64,000 nt of DNA from Rhizobium sp. BK602 (GTDB lineage Bacteria > Pseudomonadota > Alphaproteobacteria > Rhizobiales > Rhizobiaceae), in NCBI RefSeq assembly GCF_014195095.1, contig NZ_JACIBC010000013.1, positions 62,001 to 126,000 of the forward strand. The letters are read 5' to 3'. The position numbers and the translations under genes are program-made. The notes under the pieces were generated by a model. That model had not been told where the DNA came from. It did no database searches and saw nothing but the letters and a program-made list of their open reading frames with translations. Positions within the stretch are counted from its first letter, which is position 1. Each line of letters starts with the position of its first letter. This document shows positions 19,454-27,345 of this stretch, one piece after another.

Positions 19454-20209
19454 TCAATTCTCCACCGTGAACCGCACCCGATCCGCTGCAAAGCGTGAGA
19501 TCGAATATTGCACCGGCACGCCGTCGAGATCGGCGTTCAGTGCCCGCGTCGTCATGACGATGGCGCCAGGGGAGAGTTCGAGATCGGCGAGATCGCTTTC
19601 CTCCGCATGGGCGGCGGTGATTTCCGTGACGACACGCACATAATCGGCCACGCCGAGTTCGCGGAACGCCTTGGTGATCGAACCGGTGTCACGATAGATC
19701 TCGGCGATGTCGGCGAAACGCTCGGCGGGAAACCAGCTAGTGGCGCGCGAGACGGGGCGATGATCGGCCCGGCCGATCGTTTCCAGCCGGACGACAGCCG
19801 CGCCGGGCGCCAGCTTCAGCCAGCGCGCCACCTCCGCCGTGGCGCTTTCCCGGCTGGCCGCCACCAGCATGCTGCGCGCCTCTCGCGCCTGGTCGCCGAT
19901 CCCTTGCGAAAACCGCGTCCGCTTCGAGATCGGGAAATTCAGCCGTTCCTTACGCTCGATCAGGGTGCCGCGCCCCTGCACGGCGCGAACGATGCCTTCC
20001 TGCCCCAAGGCGGCGAGCGCGCTGCGAACCGTATGCCGGTTGACGCCGAACTGCGAGGCGAGCACCGTTTCCGGCGGCACCATGCCCGTTTCATCGAAAT
20101 CGCCCTGATTGATCGATGCGCGGATGCGGTCGGCAATCTGCCGCCAGAGCGCCACGCCCGTCTGCCTCTGTACCTTCTGCCCCGCCATATCACCCGCCTG
20201 CCCTGTCAT
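19454..20209 (-). CDS. phnF: Phosphonate operon repressor PhnF (GntR/HutC family)
   Basis: A 251-residue regulator. The winged HTH (GVALWRQIADRIRASI and SQFGVNRHTVRSALAALG) is followed by a UTRA ligand domain (residues about 90-245) ending QYSISRFAADRVRFTVEN. PhnF of this type represses phn genes until phosphate or phosphonate signals release it. It is divergent from phnG. ATG 20209 gives 251 residues but its codon lies inside the Pho box; ATG 20188 (244 residues) avoids this and is a serious alternative. The frame is open further upstream to 20407 over the phnG start, which is not credible. Confidence 0.9.
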   Translation of the reverse strand: MTGQAGDMAGQKVQRQTGVALWRQIADRIRASINQGDFDETGMVPPETVLASQFGVNRHTVRSALAALGQEGIVRAVQGRGTLIERKERLNFPISKRTRFSQGIGDQAREARSMLVAASRESATAEVARWLKLAPGAAVVRLETIGRADHRPVSRATSWFPAERFADIAEIYRDTGSITKAFRELGVADYVRVVTEITAAHAEESDLADLELSPGAIVMTTRALNADLDGVPVQYSISRFAADRVRFTVEN

Positions 20210-20240
20210 ACGCTTGTCACGTCCCCCCAATAGATATAAA
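20203..20240 (+). promoter_or_regulatory. Pho box and -10 of the phnG promoter
   Basis: CTGTCAT (20203-20209), 4 nt, TTGTCAC (20214-20220) are direct heptamers with an 11-bp period, matching the rhizobial PhoB site CTGTCAT-N4-CTGTCAC at 13 of 14 positions. A -10-like TAGATA/TATAAA (20231-20240) begins 10 nt later, the usual spacing when PhoB replaces the -35. The direction is toward phnG. This predicts induction by phosphate starvation. Confidence 0.75.
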
Positions 20241-20241
20241 A

Positions 20242-20274
20242 CATACCTTGTATGGTTGTCTATATCAATAGACA
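20242..20274. promoter_or_regulatory. Two inverted repeats, candidate PhnF operators
   Basis: CATAC-CTT-GTATG (20242-20254) and TGTCTAT-ATCA-ATAGACA (20257-20274) are perfect inverted repeats placed side by side just after the predicted phnG transcription start and before ATG 20293. GntR/HutC regulators bind paired sites of this size; the GTCTATA core recalls the known PhnF site TGGTATAGACCA of mycobacteria. They could repress phnG by blocking early elongation. Confidence 0.6.
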
Positions 20275-20292
20275 TTATTTGGGGATGACGCG

Positions 20293-20769
20293 ATGAATTC
20301 AGCACAAAGGCAGGAAGCAGCCGCGCAGGAGCGTCGCGAACGCAAGCGCACGGCCGATCTTCTGGCACGAGCCGAACGTGACGAGCTCGATGCCGCCTGG
20401 GAAGCATTGCCGGAAAAACCGGCGATCCAGCCCGTGCGCGGGCCGGAGACCGGGCTCGTCATGGTGCGCGGCCGCATCGGCGGCGGCGGTTCGCCCTTCA
20501 ACCTCGGCGAGGTCACGGTGACGCGCGCCACCGTCAAGCTCGCCTCCGGCACGGTGGGACACGCGCATGCGCTCGGCACCGACCGCGAGAAGGTGCGGCT
20601 GGCGGCGATCTTCGACGCGCTCTGGCATCAGCCGGCCACCAAGGATTTCGTCGAGAAAGCGATCCTGCTGCCGGTCACCGAGCGGATCGCCAGTCGCGAC
20701 CGCAAGCGGGCGGAGGAAACGGCCGCCACCCGCGTCGATTTCTTCACCATGGTCCGCGGAGAAGACTGA
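20293..20769 (+). CDS. phnG: C-P lyase subunit PhnG
   Basis: A 158-residue subunit of the C-P lyase core complex, which with PhnI couples methylphosphonate to ATP-derived ribose. The N-terminus is a basic helix (RQEAAAQERRERKRTADLL). The conserved part is ETGLVMVRGRIGGGGSPFNLGEVTVTRA split across the middle, followed by GHAHALGTDREKVRLAAIFDAL. The start ATG 20293 has GGGG about 9 nt upstream. The stop overlaps phnH by one base (TGATG). It is the first gene of the phn transcript. Confidence 0.94.
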   Translation: MNSAQRQEAAAQERRERKRTADLLARAERDELDAAWEALPEKPAIQPVRGPETGLVMVRGRIGGGGSPFNLGEVTVTRATVKLASGTVGHAHALGTDREKVRLAAIFDALWHQPATKDFVEKAILLPVTERIASRDRKRAEETAATRVDFFTMVRGED

Positions 20770-21398
20770 TGAGCCTTTCCAATAGCTCCACCATCCCCGA
20801 CAGCGACGCATTGAGCGGCGGCTTCGGCAATCCGGTCTTCGACGCGCAGGGCGTCTTCAAGATGATGATGGACGCCATGGCGCGTCCGGGAACCTTGCAG
20901 ACGGTCGCCGCCGACATCGCCCCGCCCGCCCCTCTCGGCATCGCCGCCGGCGCAGTCGGCCTCACCCTCTGCGACAACGACACGCCGGCCTGGCTTTCGT
21001 CCGGCCTCGCACGCTCGACCATGCCGGAATGGCTCGGCTTTCACACCGGCGCGCCGGTGACGCCGGAAAAACTGGAAGCGCGCTTCGCCTTCATCGAAGC
21101 CGGCGTGATCCTCGCCTCCCTCAACCAGTTCGATATCGGCACGCAGGAATATCCCGACCGCTCGACGACGATCGTGCTCGAGATCACCAGCCTCGAAGGT
21201 GGCAAAGAGCTGGCGCTTTCGGGTCCCGGCATTGCCGGCATCCGCATCATCGCGCCGGTCGGCCTGCCGGAGACGTTCCTGCGCTGCTGGAACGACAACC
21301 GCGCGCTCTTCCCGCGCGGCATCGACCTCGTTCTGACGGCGGGACGGCAGTTCCTTTGCCTGCCGCGCACCACCAAGATCATCGCGACGGAGATGTGA
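20769..21398 (+). CDS. phnH: C-P lyase subunit PhnH
   Basis: A 209-residue structural subunit of the C-P lyase core. Typical stretches are GGFGNPVFDAQGVFKMMMDA near residue 17, MARPGTLQ, and CDNDTPAWL; the C-terminus ends with GIDLVLTAGRQFLCLPRTT. PhnH is a PLP-transferase-like fold without the cofactor in characterised homologues. It is tightly coupled to phnG and followed by phnI after 3 nt, so equal expression of core subunits is expected. Confidence 0.94.
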   Translation: MSLSNSSTIPDSDALSGGFGNPVFDAQGVFKMMMDAMARPGTLQTVAADIAPPAPLGIAAGAVGLTLCDNDTPAWLSSGLARSTMPEWLGFHTGAPVTPEKLEARFAFIEAGVILASLNQFDIGTQEYPDRSTTIVLEITSLEGGKELALSGPGIAGIRIIAPVGLPETFLRCWNDNRALFPRGIDLVLTAGRQFLCLPRTTKIIATEM

Positions 21399-21401
21399 CG
21401 C

Positions 21402-22511
21402 ATGTATGTTGCCGTAAAAGGCGGCGAAGCCGCCATCGCCAATGCTCATCGGCTGCTGGCCGACCGTCGCCGCGGCGACCGCTCGCTGCCGGCGCTCGGC
21501 ATCGACCAGATCGTCGCGCAACTGGCGCTCGCCGTCGACCGCGTCATGGCCGAAGCCTCGCTCTATGACCGCACGCTCGCCGCACTCGCCGTTCGCCAGG
21601 CGCGCGGCGACATGATCGAGGCGATCTTCCTGCTCAGAGCCTACCGCACGACGCTGCCACGCTTCGGCTATTCACGGCCGCTAGACACGGCGGCGATGAA
21701 GATCGAGCGCCGCATCTCCGCCACCTACAAGGACCTGCCGGGCGGCCAGCTTCTCGGCCCGACCTTCGACTATACCCACCGCCTGCTCGATCCGAGCCTG
21801 CTGACCGACGAGCCGGTGGACGAGCCGATGCAGCGGACCGTCGAGGACGACCGCGTGATGCGCGTCTCCGAAATTCTCGCCGAAGAAGGACTGATCGAGG
21901 CAGACGGCGACATGCCGATCGACCACGAGACCGGCGACCTGACGCGCGAGCCGATGGAATTCCCGATGACCCGCGACCTGCGCCTGCAGGCGCTGGCGCG
22001 CGGCGACGAGGGTTTTCTGCTGGCGCTCGGCTATTCGACACAGCGCGGCTACGGCCGCAACCACCCCTTCACCGGCGAAATCCGCATCGGCGAAGTCGAG
22101 GTCGAGCTCGACGTGCCGGAGCTCGGTTTTGCCGTGTCGCTCGGCTCCATCCAGGTGACCGAATGCCAGATGGTCAACCAGTTCAAGGGCTCTGCCAAGG
22201 CGCCACCGCAGTTCACACGCGGCTATGGCCTGGTCTTCGGCCAGAGCGAGCGCAAGGCCATGGCCATGTCGCTGGTCGACCGGGCGCTGCGCGCCGACGA
22301 ACTCGGCGAGGACATCGTCGCGCCCGCCCAGGACGAGGAATTCGTCATCTCGCATTCCGACAACGTGCAGGCGACCGGCTTCGTCGAACATCTGAAGCTG
22401 CCGCATTATGTCGATTTCCAGGCCGAGCTCGACCTGGTGCGCCGCATGCGCCGCGATTTCGAAGCCGCCCGCGACGGCGGTATGGACCCGATGACGGAGG
22501 CAGCCGAATGA
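21402..22511 (+). CDS. phnI: C-P lyase subunit PhnI
   Basis: A 369-residue subunit; PhnI acts as a nucleosidase and, with PhnG/H/L, forms alpha-D-ribose 1-methylphosphonate 5-triphosphate. The start MYVAVKGGEAAIANAHRLL is the family signature. Further conserved parts are RAYRTTLPRFGYSRPL, RRISATYKDLPGGQLLGPTF, and SDNVQATGFVEHLKLPHYVD near the end. Length matches E. coli PhnI (354). The stop overlaps the phnJ start by 4 nt (ATGA). Confidence 0.95.
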   Translation: MYVAVKGGEAAIANAHRLLADRRRGDRSLPALGIDQIVAQLALAVDRVMAEASLYDRTLAALAVRQARGDMIEAIFLLRAYRTTLPRFGYSRPLDTAAMKIERRISATYKDLPGGQLLGPTFDYTHRLLDPSLLTDEPVDEPMQRTVEDDRVMRVSEILAEEGLIEADGDMPIDHETGDLTREPMEFPMTRDLRLQALARGDEGFLLALGYSTQRGYGRNHPFTGEIRIGEVEVELDVPELGFAVSLGSIQVTECQMVNQFKGSAKAPPQFTRGYGLVFGQSERKAMAMSLVDRALRADELGEDIVAPAQDEEFVISHSDNVQATGFVEHLKLPHYVDFQAELDLVRRMRRDFEAARDGGMDPMTEAAE

Positions 22512-23419
22512 CCGAACTCGCCACCTACAACTTCGCCTATCTCGACGAGCAAACCAAGCGGATGATCCGCCGCGCCATTCTCAAGGCGATCGCCATTCCC
22601 GGCTATCAGGTGCCTTTTGCTTCCCGCGAGATGCCGATGCCCTATGGCTGGGGCACGGGCGGCGTGCAGCTGACGGCGGCGATCATCGGGCCGGACGATG
22701 TGCTGAAAGTCATCGACCAGGGCGCCGACGATACCACCAACGCCGTTTCCATCCGCGCCTTCTTCCAGAAAGTGGCCAATGTCGCCGTCACCACCCGCAC
22801 GGAGGAGGCGACCATCATCCAGACGCGCCACCGCATTCCGGAAGCCAAGCTCGGCCCCAACCAGGTGCTGGTCTATCAGGTGCCGATCCCGGAACCCTTA
22901 CGCTTCCTCGAACCGCGCGAGACCGAGACCCGCAAGATGCATGCGCTCGAGGAATACGGTCTCATGCATGTGAAGCTCTACGAGGATATCGCCCGCAACG
23001 GCCGCATCGCCACCACCTATGCCTATCCGGTCAAGGTCGCCGGCCGCTATGTGATGGACCCCTCGCCGACGCCGAAATTCGACAATCCGAAAATGCATCT
23101 GTCGGATGCGCTGCAGCTGTTCGGCGCCGGCCGCGAAAAGCGCATCTACGCCGTGCCGCCGCATACCGAAGTCGTCAGCCTGGATTTCGAGGACCATCCC
23201 TTCGAAGTGCAGCGCTTCGACAAGCCCTGCGCGCTCTGCGGCGCCGAGCAGGTCTATCTTGACGAAGTGATCCTGGACGACAAGGGCGGACGGATGTTCG
23301 TCTGCTCCGACACCGATTTCTGCGAGGACCGCCGCGCCCATGGCCATGTCGGCCCCATGCTGGCGCCAAATGGGCTGGCAACCGATGGACTGCCTGGTAG
23401 CAAGGAGGCTGCCGAATGA
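22508..23419 (+). CDS. phnJ: C-P lyase radical SAM enzyme PhnJ
   Basis: A 303-residue enzyme that breaks the carbon-phosphorus bond of ribose 1-methylphosphonate 5-phosphate using S-adenosylmethionine and a 4Fe-4S cluster, releasing methane and the 1,2-cyclic phosphate. The cysteines are complete: C241, C244, C266, C272 in a CX2CX21CX5C pattern, the same spacing as E. coli PhnJ. The open frame extends to 22163, but ATG 22508 overlaps the phnI stop and gives the expected length. It is therefore likely catalytically competent. Confidence 0.96.
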   Translation: MTELATYNFAYLDEQTKRMIRRAILKAIAIPGYQVPFASREMPMPYGWGTGGVQLTAAIIGPDDVLKVIDQGADDTTNAVSIRAFFQKVANVAVTTRTEEATIIQTRHRIPEAKLGPNQVLVYQVPIPEPLRFLEPRETETRKMHALEEYGLMHVKLYEDIARNGRIATTYAYPVKVAGRYVMDPSPTPKFDNPKMHLSDALQLFGAGREKRIYAVPPHTEVVSLDFEDHPFEVQRFDKPCALCGAEQVYLDEVILDDKGGRMFVCSDTDFCEDRRAHGHVGPMLAPNGLATDGLPGSKEAAE

Positions 23420-24192
23420 GCGACACACCGCTTCTCAAGGTCAAGGATATCTCGAAGTTCTACGGCAGCCGCATCGGGTGCCGCGACGTCTCCTTCGAAC
23501 TCTGGCCCGGCGAAGTGCTGGCCATCGTCGGCGAGAGCGGCTCGGGCAAGACCACCTTGCTGAACTGCATCTCGACACGGTTGCTGCCGACCACCGGCAG
23601 CGTCGAATACCACATGCGCGACGAGACCTATCGCGACCTCTTCCGCATGAACGAGGCGGAACGGCGCTTCCTGATGCGCACCGACTGGGGCTTCGTCCAC
23701 CAGAACCCCGCCGACGGCTTGCGCATGACAGTCTCGGCCGGCGCCAATGTCGGCGAGCGGCTGATGGCGATCGGCAACCGCCACTATGGCAACATCCGCA
23801 ACACCGCCATCGACTGGCTGGAGCGGGTCGAAATCGATGCCGACCGCATCGACGACCAGCCCCGCGCCTTCTCCGGCGGCATGCGCCAGCGCCTGCAGAT
23901 CGCCCGCAATCTGGTGACCGGTCCGCGCCTGGTGTTCATGGACGAACCGACCGGCGGCCTCGACGTCTCCGTGCAGGCCCGCCTGCTCGACCTCGTACGC
24001 GGCCTCGTCAACGATCTCGGCCTGTCGGCGATCATCGTCACGCACGACCTCGCCGTCGCCCGGCTTCTGTCGCACCGGATGATGGTGATGAAGGATGGCC
24101 ATGTCATCGAGCATGGTCTCACCGACCGCGTGCTCGACGATCCGCGCGAACCCTATACGCAATTGCTCGTCTCTTCGATCCTGCAGGTCTGA
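23416..24192 (+). CDS. phnK: C-P lyase ATP-binding subunit PhnK
   Basis: A 258-residue ABC-type ATPase that docks on the C-P lyase core rather than on a membrane permease. Walker A is GESGSGKTT (about 38-46), signature FSGGMRQRLQIARNL, Walker B LVFMDEPTGGLD, and the H-loop IIVTHDLAVA. It overlaps the phnJ stop by 4 nt (ATGA) and is followed by phnL after 10 nt. The role in turnover of the core complex is known from the family. Confidence 0.94.
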   Translation: MSDTPLLKVKDISKFYGSRIGCRDVSFELWPGEVLAIVGESGSGKTTLLNCISTRLLPTTGSVEYHMRDETYRDLFRMNEAERRFLMRTDWGFVHQNPADGLRMTVSAGANVGERLMAIGNRHYGNIRNTAIDWLERVEIDADRIDDQPRAFSGGMRQRLQIARNLVTGPRLVFMDEPTGGLDVSVQARLLDLVRGLVNDLGLSAIIVTHDLAVARLLSHRMMVMKDGHVIEHGLTDRVLDDPREPYTQLLVSSILQV

Positions 24193-24202
24193 GGAAGGAA
24201 CC

Positions 24203-24910
24203 ATGGCAACTCCCCTCGTCGTTTCCGAAGTCTTCAAGAGCTTCACCATGCATCTGCGTGACGGCATCCGCCTGCCTGTCGTCGCCGATGTGTCCTTCTC
24301 GGTCGCCGCCGGCGAATGCGTCGTGCTCGGCGGTCCCTCCGGCATCGGCAAGAGCTCGCTCTTGAAGATGATCTACGGCAATTACGCCGTCGACAGCGGC
24401 CAGATCCTGGTCATGCACAAGGACAGGATCACCGATCTGGCCAAAGCCGACCCGCGCACCGTGCTCGATGTCCGCCGCCACACCATGGGCTATGTCAGCC
24501 AGTTCCTGCGCACCGTGCCGCGCGTCGCCGCCATCGACGTCATCGCCGAGCCGCTCCTGGCGCGCGGCGTGACGTCGGCCGAGGCTCGCGAAAAGGCGGC
24601 CGAACTGCTCGCGCAGCTCAACCTGCCGAAAGAGCTCTGGCAATTGCCGCCGGCCACCTTCTCCGGCGGCGAGCAGCAACGCGTCAACATCGCCCGCGGC
24701 TTCATCACCGATCACGCCATCCTTCTGCTCGACGAACCCACGGCCTCGCTCGACGCCAGGAACCGCGCTGTGGTGGTCGAGATGATCGAGCAGAAGAAGG
24801 AGGCCGGCGTCGCGCTTCTCGGCATCTTCCACGACGAGGAGGTGCGCGCGGCGGTCGGTAGCCGGATTCTCGACGTCTCCGAATTCTCGCCGAGAAAGGC
24901 CGCCGCATGA
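24203..24910 (+). CDS. phnL: C-P lyase ATP-binding subunit PhnL
   Basis: A 235-residue ABC-type ATPase, partner of PhnGHI. Walker A GGPSGIGKSSLL, signature FSGGEQQRVNIARGF, and Walker B ILLLDEPTASLD are intact; the ending GIFHDEEVRAAVGSRILDV is typical of PhnL. ATG 24203 is set by GAGGAAGG just upstream; the frame is open to 24095, inside phnK, which is not credible. It overlaps the next gene by 4 nt. Confidence 0.94.
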   Translation: MATPLVVSEVFKSFTMHLRDGIRLPVVADVSFSVAAGECVVLGGPSGIGKSSLLKMIYGNYAVDSGQILVMHKDRITDLAKADPRTVLDVRRHTMGYVSQFLRTVPRVAAIDVIAEPLLARGVTSAEAREKAAELLAQLNLPKELWQLPPATFSGGEQQRVNIARGFITDHAILLLDEPTASLDARNRAVVVEMIEQKKEAGVALLGIFHDEEVRAAVGSRILDVSEFSPRKAAA

Positions 24911-25524
24911 GCCGCAAACTGGGCGAAGCGCCCTTCATCAGCCCTTCGGCGAGCGTCAACAACTCGACGCTCGGCCGCTACACCGAGGTCTCCGACCGCT
25001 GCCGCATCGACGAGGTCGAGATCGGCGACTATTCCTACATCATGCAGGACGGCGCGGTGTGGTGCGCGACCATCGGCAAGTTCGTCAACATCGCCGCCAG
25101 CGTCCGCATCAACGCCACCAACCATCCGACCTGGCGGGCGACGCTGCATCACTTCACCTATCGCGCCGCCGATTATTGGCCGGATGCCGATATGGAGACC
25201 GACTTCTTCACCTGGCGGCGCGAGAACCGCGTCGTCATCGGCCATGACGTCTGGATCGGCCACGGCGCCACCATCCTGCCGGGCGTCACCGTCGGCAATG
25301 GCGCCGTCATCGGCGCCGGCGCGGTGGTTTCCAAGGATGTCGCGCCCTATGCGATCGTCGGCGGCGTGCCGGCCAAGCTCATCCGCGAGCGTTTCACCGC
25401 CGAGGTCGGCGCGCGCATGGACAAGCTTGCCTGGTGGGACTGGGATCACGCTACCCTGCGCACGGCGCTGGCCGATTTCCGCGCCCTTTCCGCCGAGGAT
25501 TTTTTGAGCCGCTACGGTGCATGA
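24907..25524 (+). CDS. Phosphonate-locus hexapeptide-repeat transferase
   Basis: A 205-residue left-handed beta-helix protein. Hexapeptide repeats cover roughly residues 12-140, with VVIGHDVWIGHGATILPGV and NGAVIGAGAVVSKDVAPYAI as the clearest turns, as in chloramphenicol/xenobiotic acetyltransferases (CatB type). A subfamily of these is found only in phosphonate operons; the acceptor is not known, though acetylation of an aminophosphonate, as PhnO does, is a reasonable guess. It overlaps phnL by 4 nt and so belongs to the operon. Confidence 0.88.
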   Translation: MSRKLGEAPFISPSASVNNSTLGRYTEVSDRCRIDEVEIGDYSYIMQDGAVWCATIGKFVNIAASVRINATNHPTWRATLHHFTYRAADYWPDADMETDFFTWRRENRVVIGHDVWIGHGATILPGVTVGNGAVIGAGAVVSKDVAPYAIVGGVPAKLIRERFTAEVGARMDKLAWWDWDHATLRTALADFRALSAEDFLSRYGA

Positions 25525-25527
25525 AGC

Positions 25528-25559
25528 CGATTCCGGACGGCCAAGCCTGCCCGGAATCG
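25528..25559 (+). terminator. Hairpin after the hexapeptide transferase gene
   Basis: CGATTCCGG (25528-25536) and CCGGAATCG (25551-25559) form a perfect 9-bp stem with a 14-nt loop, 3 nt after the stop. There is no T-run, so it may only slow or partly stop transcription of the first phn block. Confidence 0.35.
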
Positions 25560-25613
25560 CCAAACAATTCAGCCTCGGATATTGTTCGAGCGGGATCATG
25601 AAGGAGGAACCTG

Positions 25614-26177
25614 ATGGCAAAACAATTCGCCAGTCTCGACGACCGGCTGCGCGACTTCATCGCGCGCCAGCACATCTTCTTCACGGCATCCGCCGCCAGG
25701 GATTCCCGCGTGAATGTCTCGCCGCGCGAGACGCTGTGTCTGCGCATCATCTCGCCGAATGCCGCCATCTATCTCGACCGGACCGGCAGCGGCAACGAAA
25801 CCTCGGCGCACATGAAGGCCGATGGCCGGCTAACCATCATGTTCTGCGCCGTCGAGGGACCGCCGATGATCCTGCGCCTCTACGGCCGCGGCAGGATCAT
25901 TCACCGGGAGACGGCCGAATACCGCGAGCTGCTGCACGCCCATTATGACGACAAGGAGCCGCTCGGCGCGCGCCAGATCGTCCGGCTGGATTTCGATCTC
26001 GTCCAGACCTCCTGCGGCTTCGGCGTGCCGCTCTTTTCCTATGAAGGCGAAAGACCAAGCATGGACCAATGGGCCAATGCCAAGGGTCCCGACGGCATCC
26101 AGGAATACTGGCGCGAGAAGAACGTCGTCAGCATGGACGGCCTGCCGACAGGTTTATTTGACGCCGAAAGCAACTAA
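25614..26177 (+). CDS. Pyridoxamine 5'-phosphate oxidase-like flavoprotein
   Basis: A 187-residue protein of the PNPOx-like split-barrel superfamily. Features are the N-terminal helix LDDRLRDFIARQHIFFTASA, the barrel strands VNVSPRETLCLRIISPN and LTIMFCAVEGPPMILRLYGRG, and a C-terminal CGFGVPLFSYEGERPSMDQWA with a conserved SCGFGVP turn. Such proteins bind FMN or F420; true vitamin B6 synthesis is unlikely because the C-terminal PNPOx motif is absent. AAGGAGGAACCTG precedes ATG 25614. It lies between phnL block and phnCDE on the same strand, but a role in phosphonate use is only suggested by position. Confidence 0.8.
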   Translation: MAKQFASLDDRLRDFIARQHIFFTASAARDSRVNVSPRETLCLRIISPNAAIYLDRTGSGNETSAHMKADGRLTIMFCAVEGPPMILRLYGRGRIIHRETAEYRELLHAHYDDKEPLGARQIVRLDFDLVQTSCGFGVPLFSYEGERPSMDQWANAKGPDGIQEYWREKNVVSMDGLPTGLFDAESN

Positions 26178-26401
26178 CACGGCTCAAAAGAATCTCCCGG
26201 CGCACCAATAGCGGGGGATTGTAACAATACTTACACAAATCCGACATCCGAGCTTCATGAAGCGGCGATAATCCGTTGCCTATACTTGGCGCACAGCCGC
26301 TCGAAATTCCATTTTTGGCCAGGGCACCGGCGCCTATTCATGGTTAGCAGCGCGACATCAATGCTTGCCGCGGATCAGGCGGCGGCGAAAGGGAAAGCTT
26401 C

Positions 26402-27256
26402 ATGTTCGAGCTCAAGAATGTTTCGCGCCGGTTCGGAAACAAGCTTGCCGTCGATTCCGTGACGCTGGACATTCCGCAAGGACAGATGGTCGGCGTCATC
26501 GGCCGTTCGGGCGCCGGCAAATCGACGCTGCTGCGCATGATCAACCGCCTCGCCGATCCGACCTCCGGCTCGATCCATTTCGCCGGCACCGAAGTGTCCA
26601 AGCTGAGCGGCCGGGCGCTACGCAGCTGGCAGCGCGATTGCGCCATGATCTTCCAGCAGTTCAACCTCGTTCCGCGTCTCGACGTCTTGACCAATGTCAT
26701 GCTCGGCCGTCTCAACCAGCGCTCGACCGTGATGAGCCTGCTTTCCGTCTTCACCCGCGAGGAGCGCATCGAGGCGATCGCGGCGCTGGAGCGCCTCGGC
26801 ATCGAGCAGACAGCCCTGCAGATGGCCGGCACGCTGTCCGGCGGCCAGCAGCAGCGCGTCGCCATCTGCCGCGCCCTGATGCAGCAGCCGAAGATGATGC
26901 TGGCCGACGAGCCGATCGCCTCGCTCGATCCGCTGAACGCCAAGATCGTCATGGACGCGCTGCGCGACATCAACGAGCGCGAGGGCATCACCGTCATCAC
27001 CAATCTGCATACGCTGGACACGGCCCGCAACTATTGCGAACGCATCGTCGGCATGGCGGCCGGCCGCGTCGTCTTCGACGGCAGGCCCTCCGACCTGACG
27101 GCCGCGGCCGTCAAGGAAATCTACGGCACCGACAAGGATGGCGCCGGCATCGACGAGACGATGACGTCGACATCGATCACGCTTTCCGATCCTTCCGCAC
27201 AGGCAGCGGAAACCGCATCCGCCGGCACGCAACCGCTGGCACTGGCCGGTCTCTGA
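26402..27256 (+). CDS. phnC: Phosphonate ABC importer ATP-binding protein
   Basis: A 284-residue ATPase of the phosphonate/phosphate importer (PhoC in Sinorhizobium). Walker A GRSGAGKSTLLRMI (about 34-47), signature LSGGQQQRVAICRAL, Walker B MMLADEPIASLDP and H-loop TVITNLHTLDTA are seen; Asn precedes the Leu-His of the loop as in PhnC. The gap of 224 nt upstream suggests a second promoter; a very weak Pho-like repeat at 26219-26236 (9 of 14) is not convincing. A 30-residue serine/threonine-rich tail is variable. Confidence 0.94.
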   Translation: MFELKNVSRRFGNKLAVDSVTLDIPQGQMVGVIGRSGAGKSTLLRMINRLADPTSGSIHFAGTEVSKLSGRALRSWQRDCAMIFQQFNLVPRLDVLTNVMLGRLNQRSTVMSLLSVFTREERIEAIAALERLGIEQTALQMAGTLSGGQQQRVAICRALMQQPKMMLADEPIASLDPLNAKIVMDALRDINEREGITVITNLHTLDTARNYCERIVGMAAGRVVFDGRPSDLTAAAVKEIYGTDKDGAGIDETMTSTSITLSDPSAQAAETASAGTQPLALAGL

Positions 27257-27345
27257 GAGACGGCCGCGATCGAAGGCCCGCGTCAAGGGCGCATTCTTCC
27301 AGACCGAAGACATCCGGGGACACCGGTTAATCAGGAGATAGACCC

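Noticed and set aside
20210..20407. Longer phnF starting at 20407
   Set aside because: The extra 66 codons would run through the phnG start, both operator repeats and the Pho box, and have no domain.
26219..26236. Possible Pho box upstream of phnC
   Set aside because: Only about 9 of 14 positions match, and no -10 sits at the right distance.
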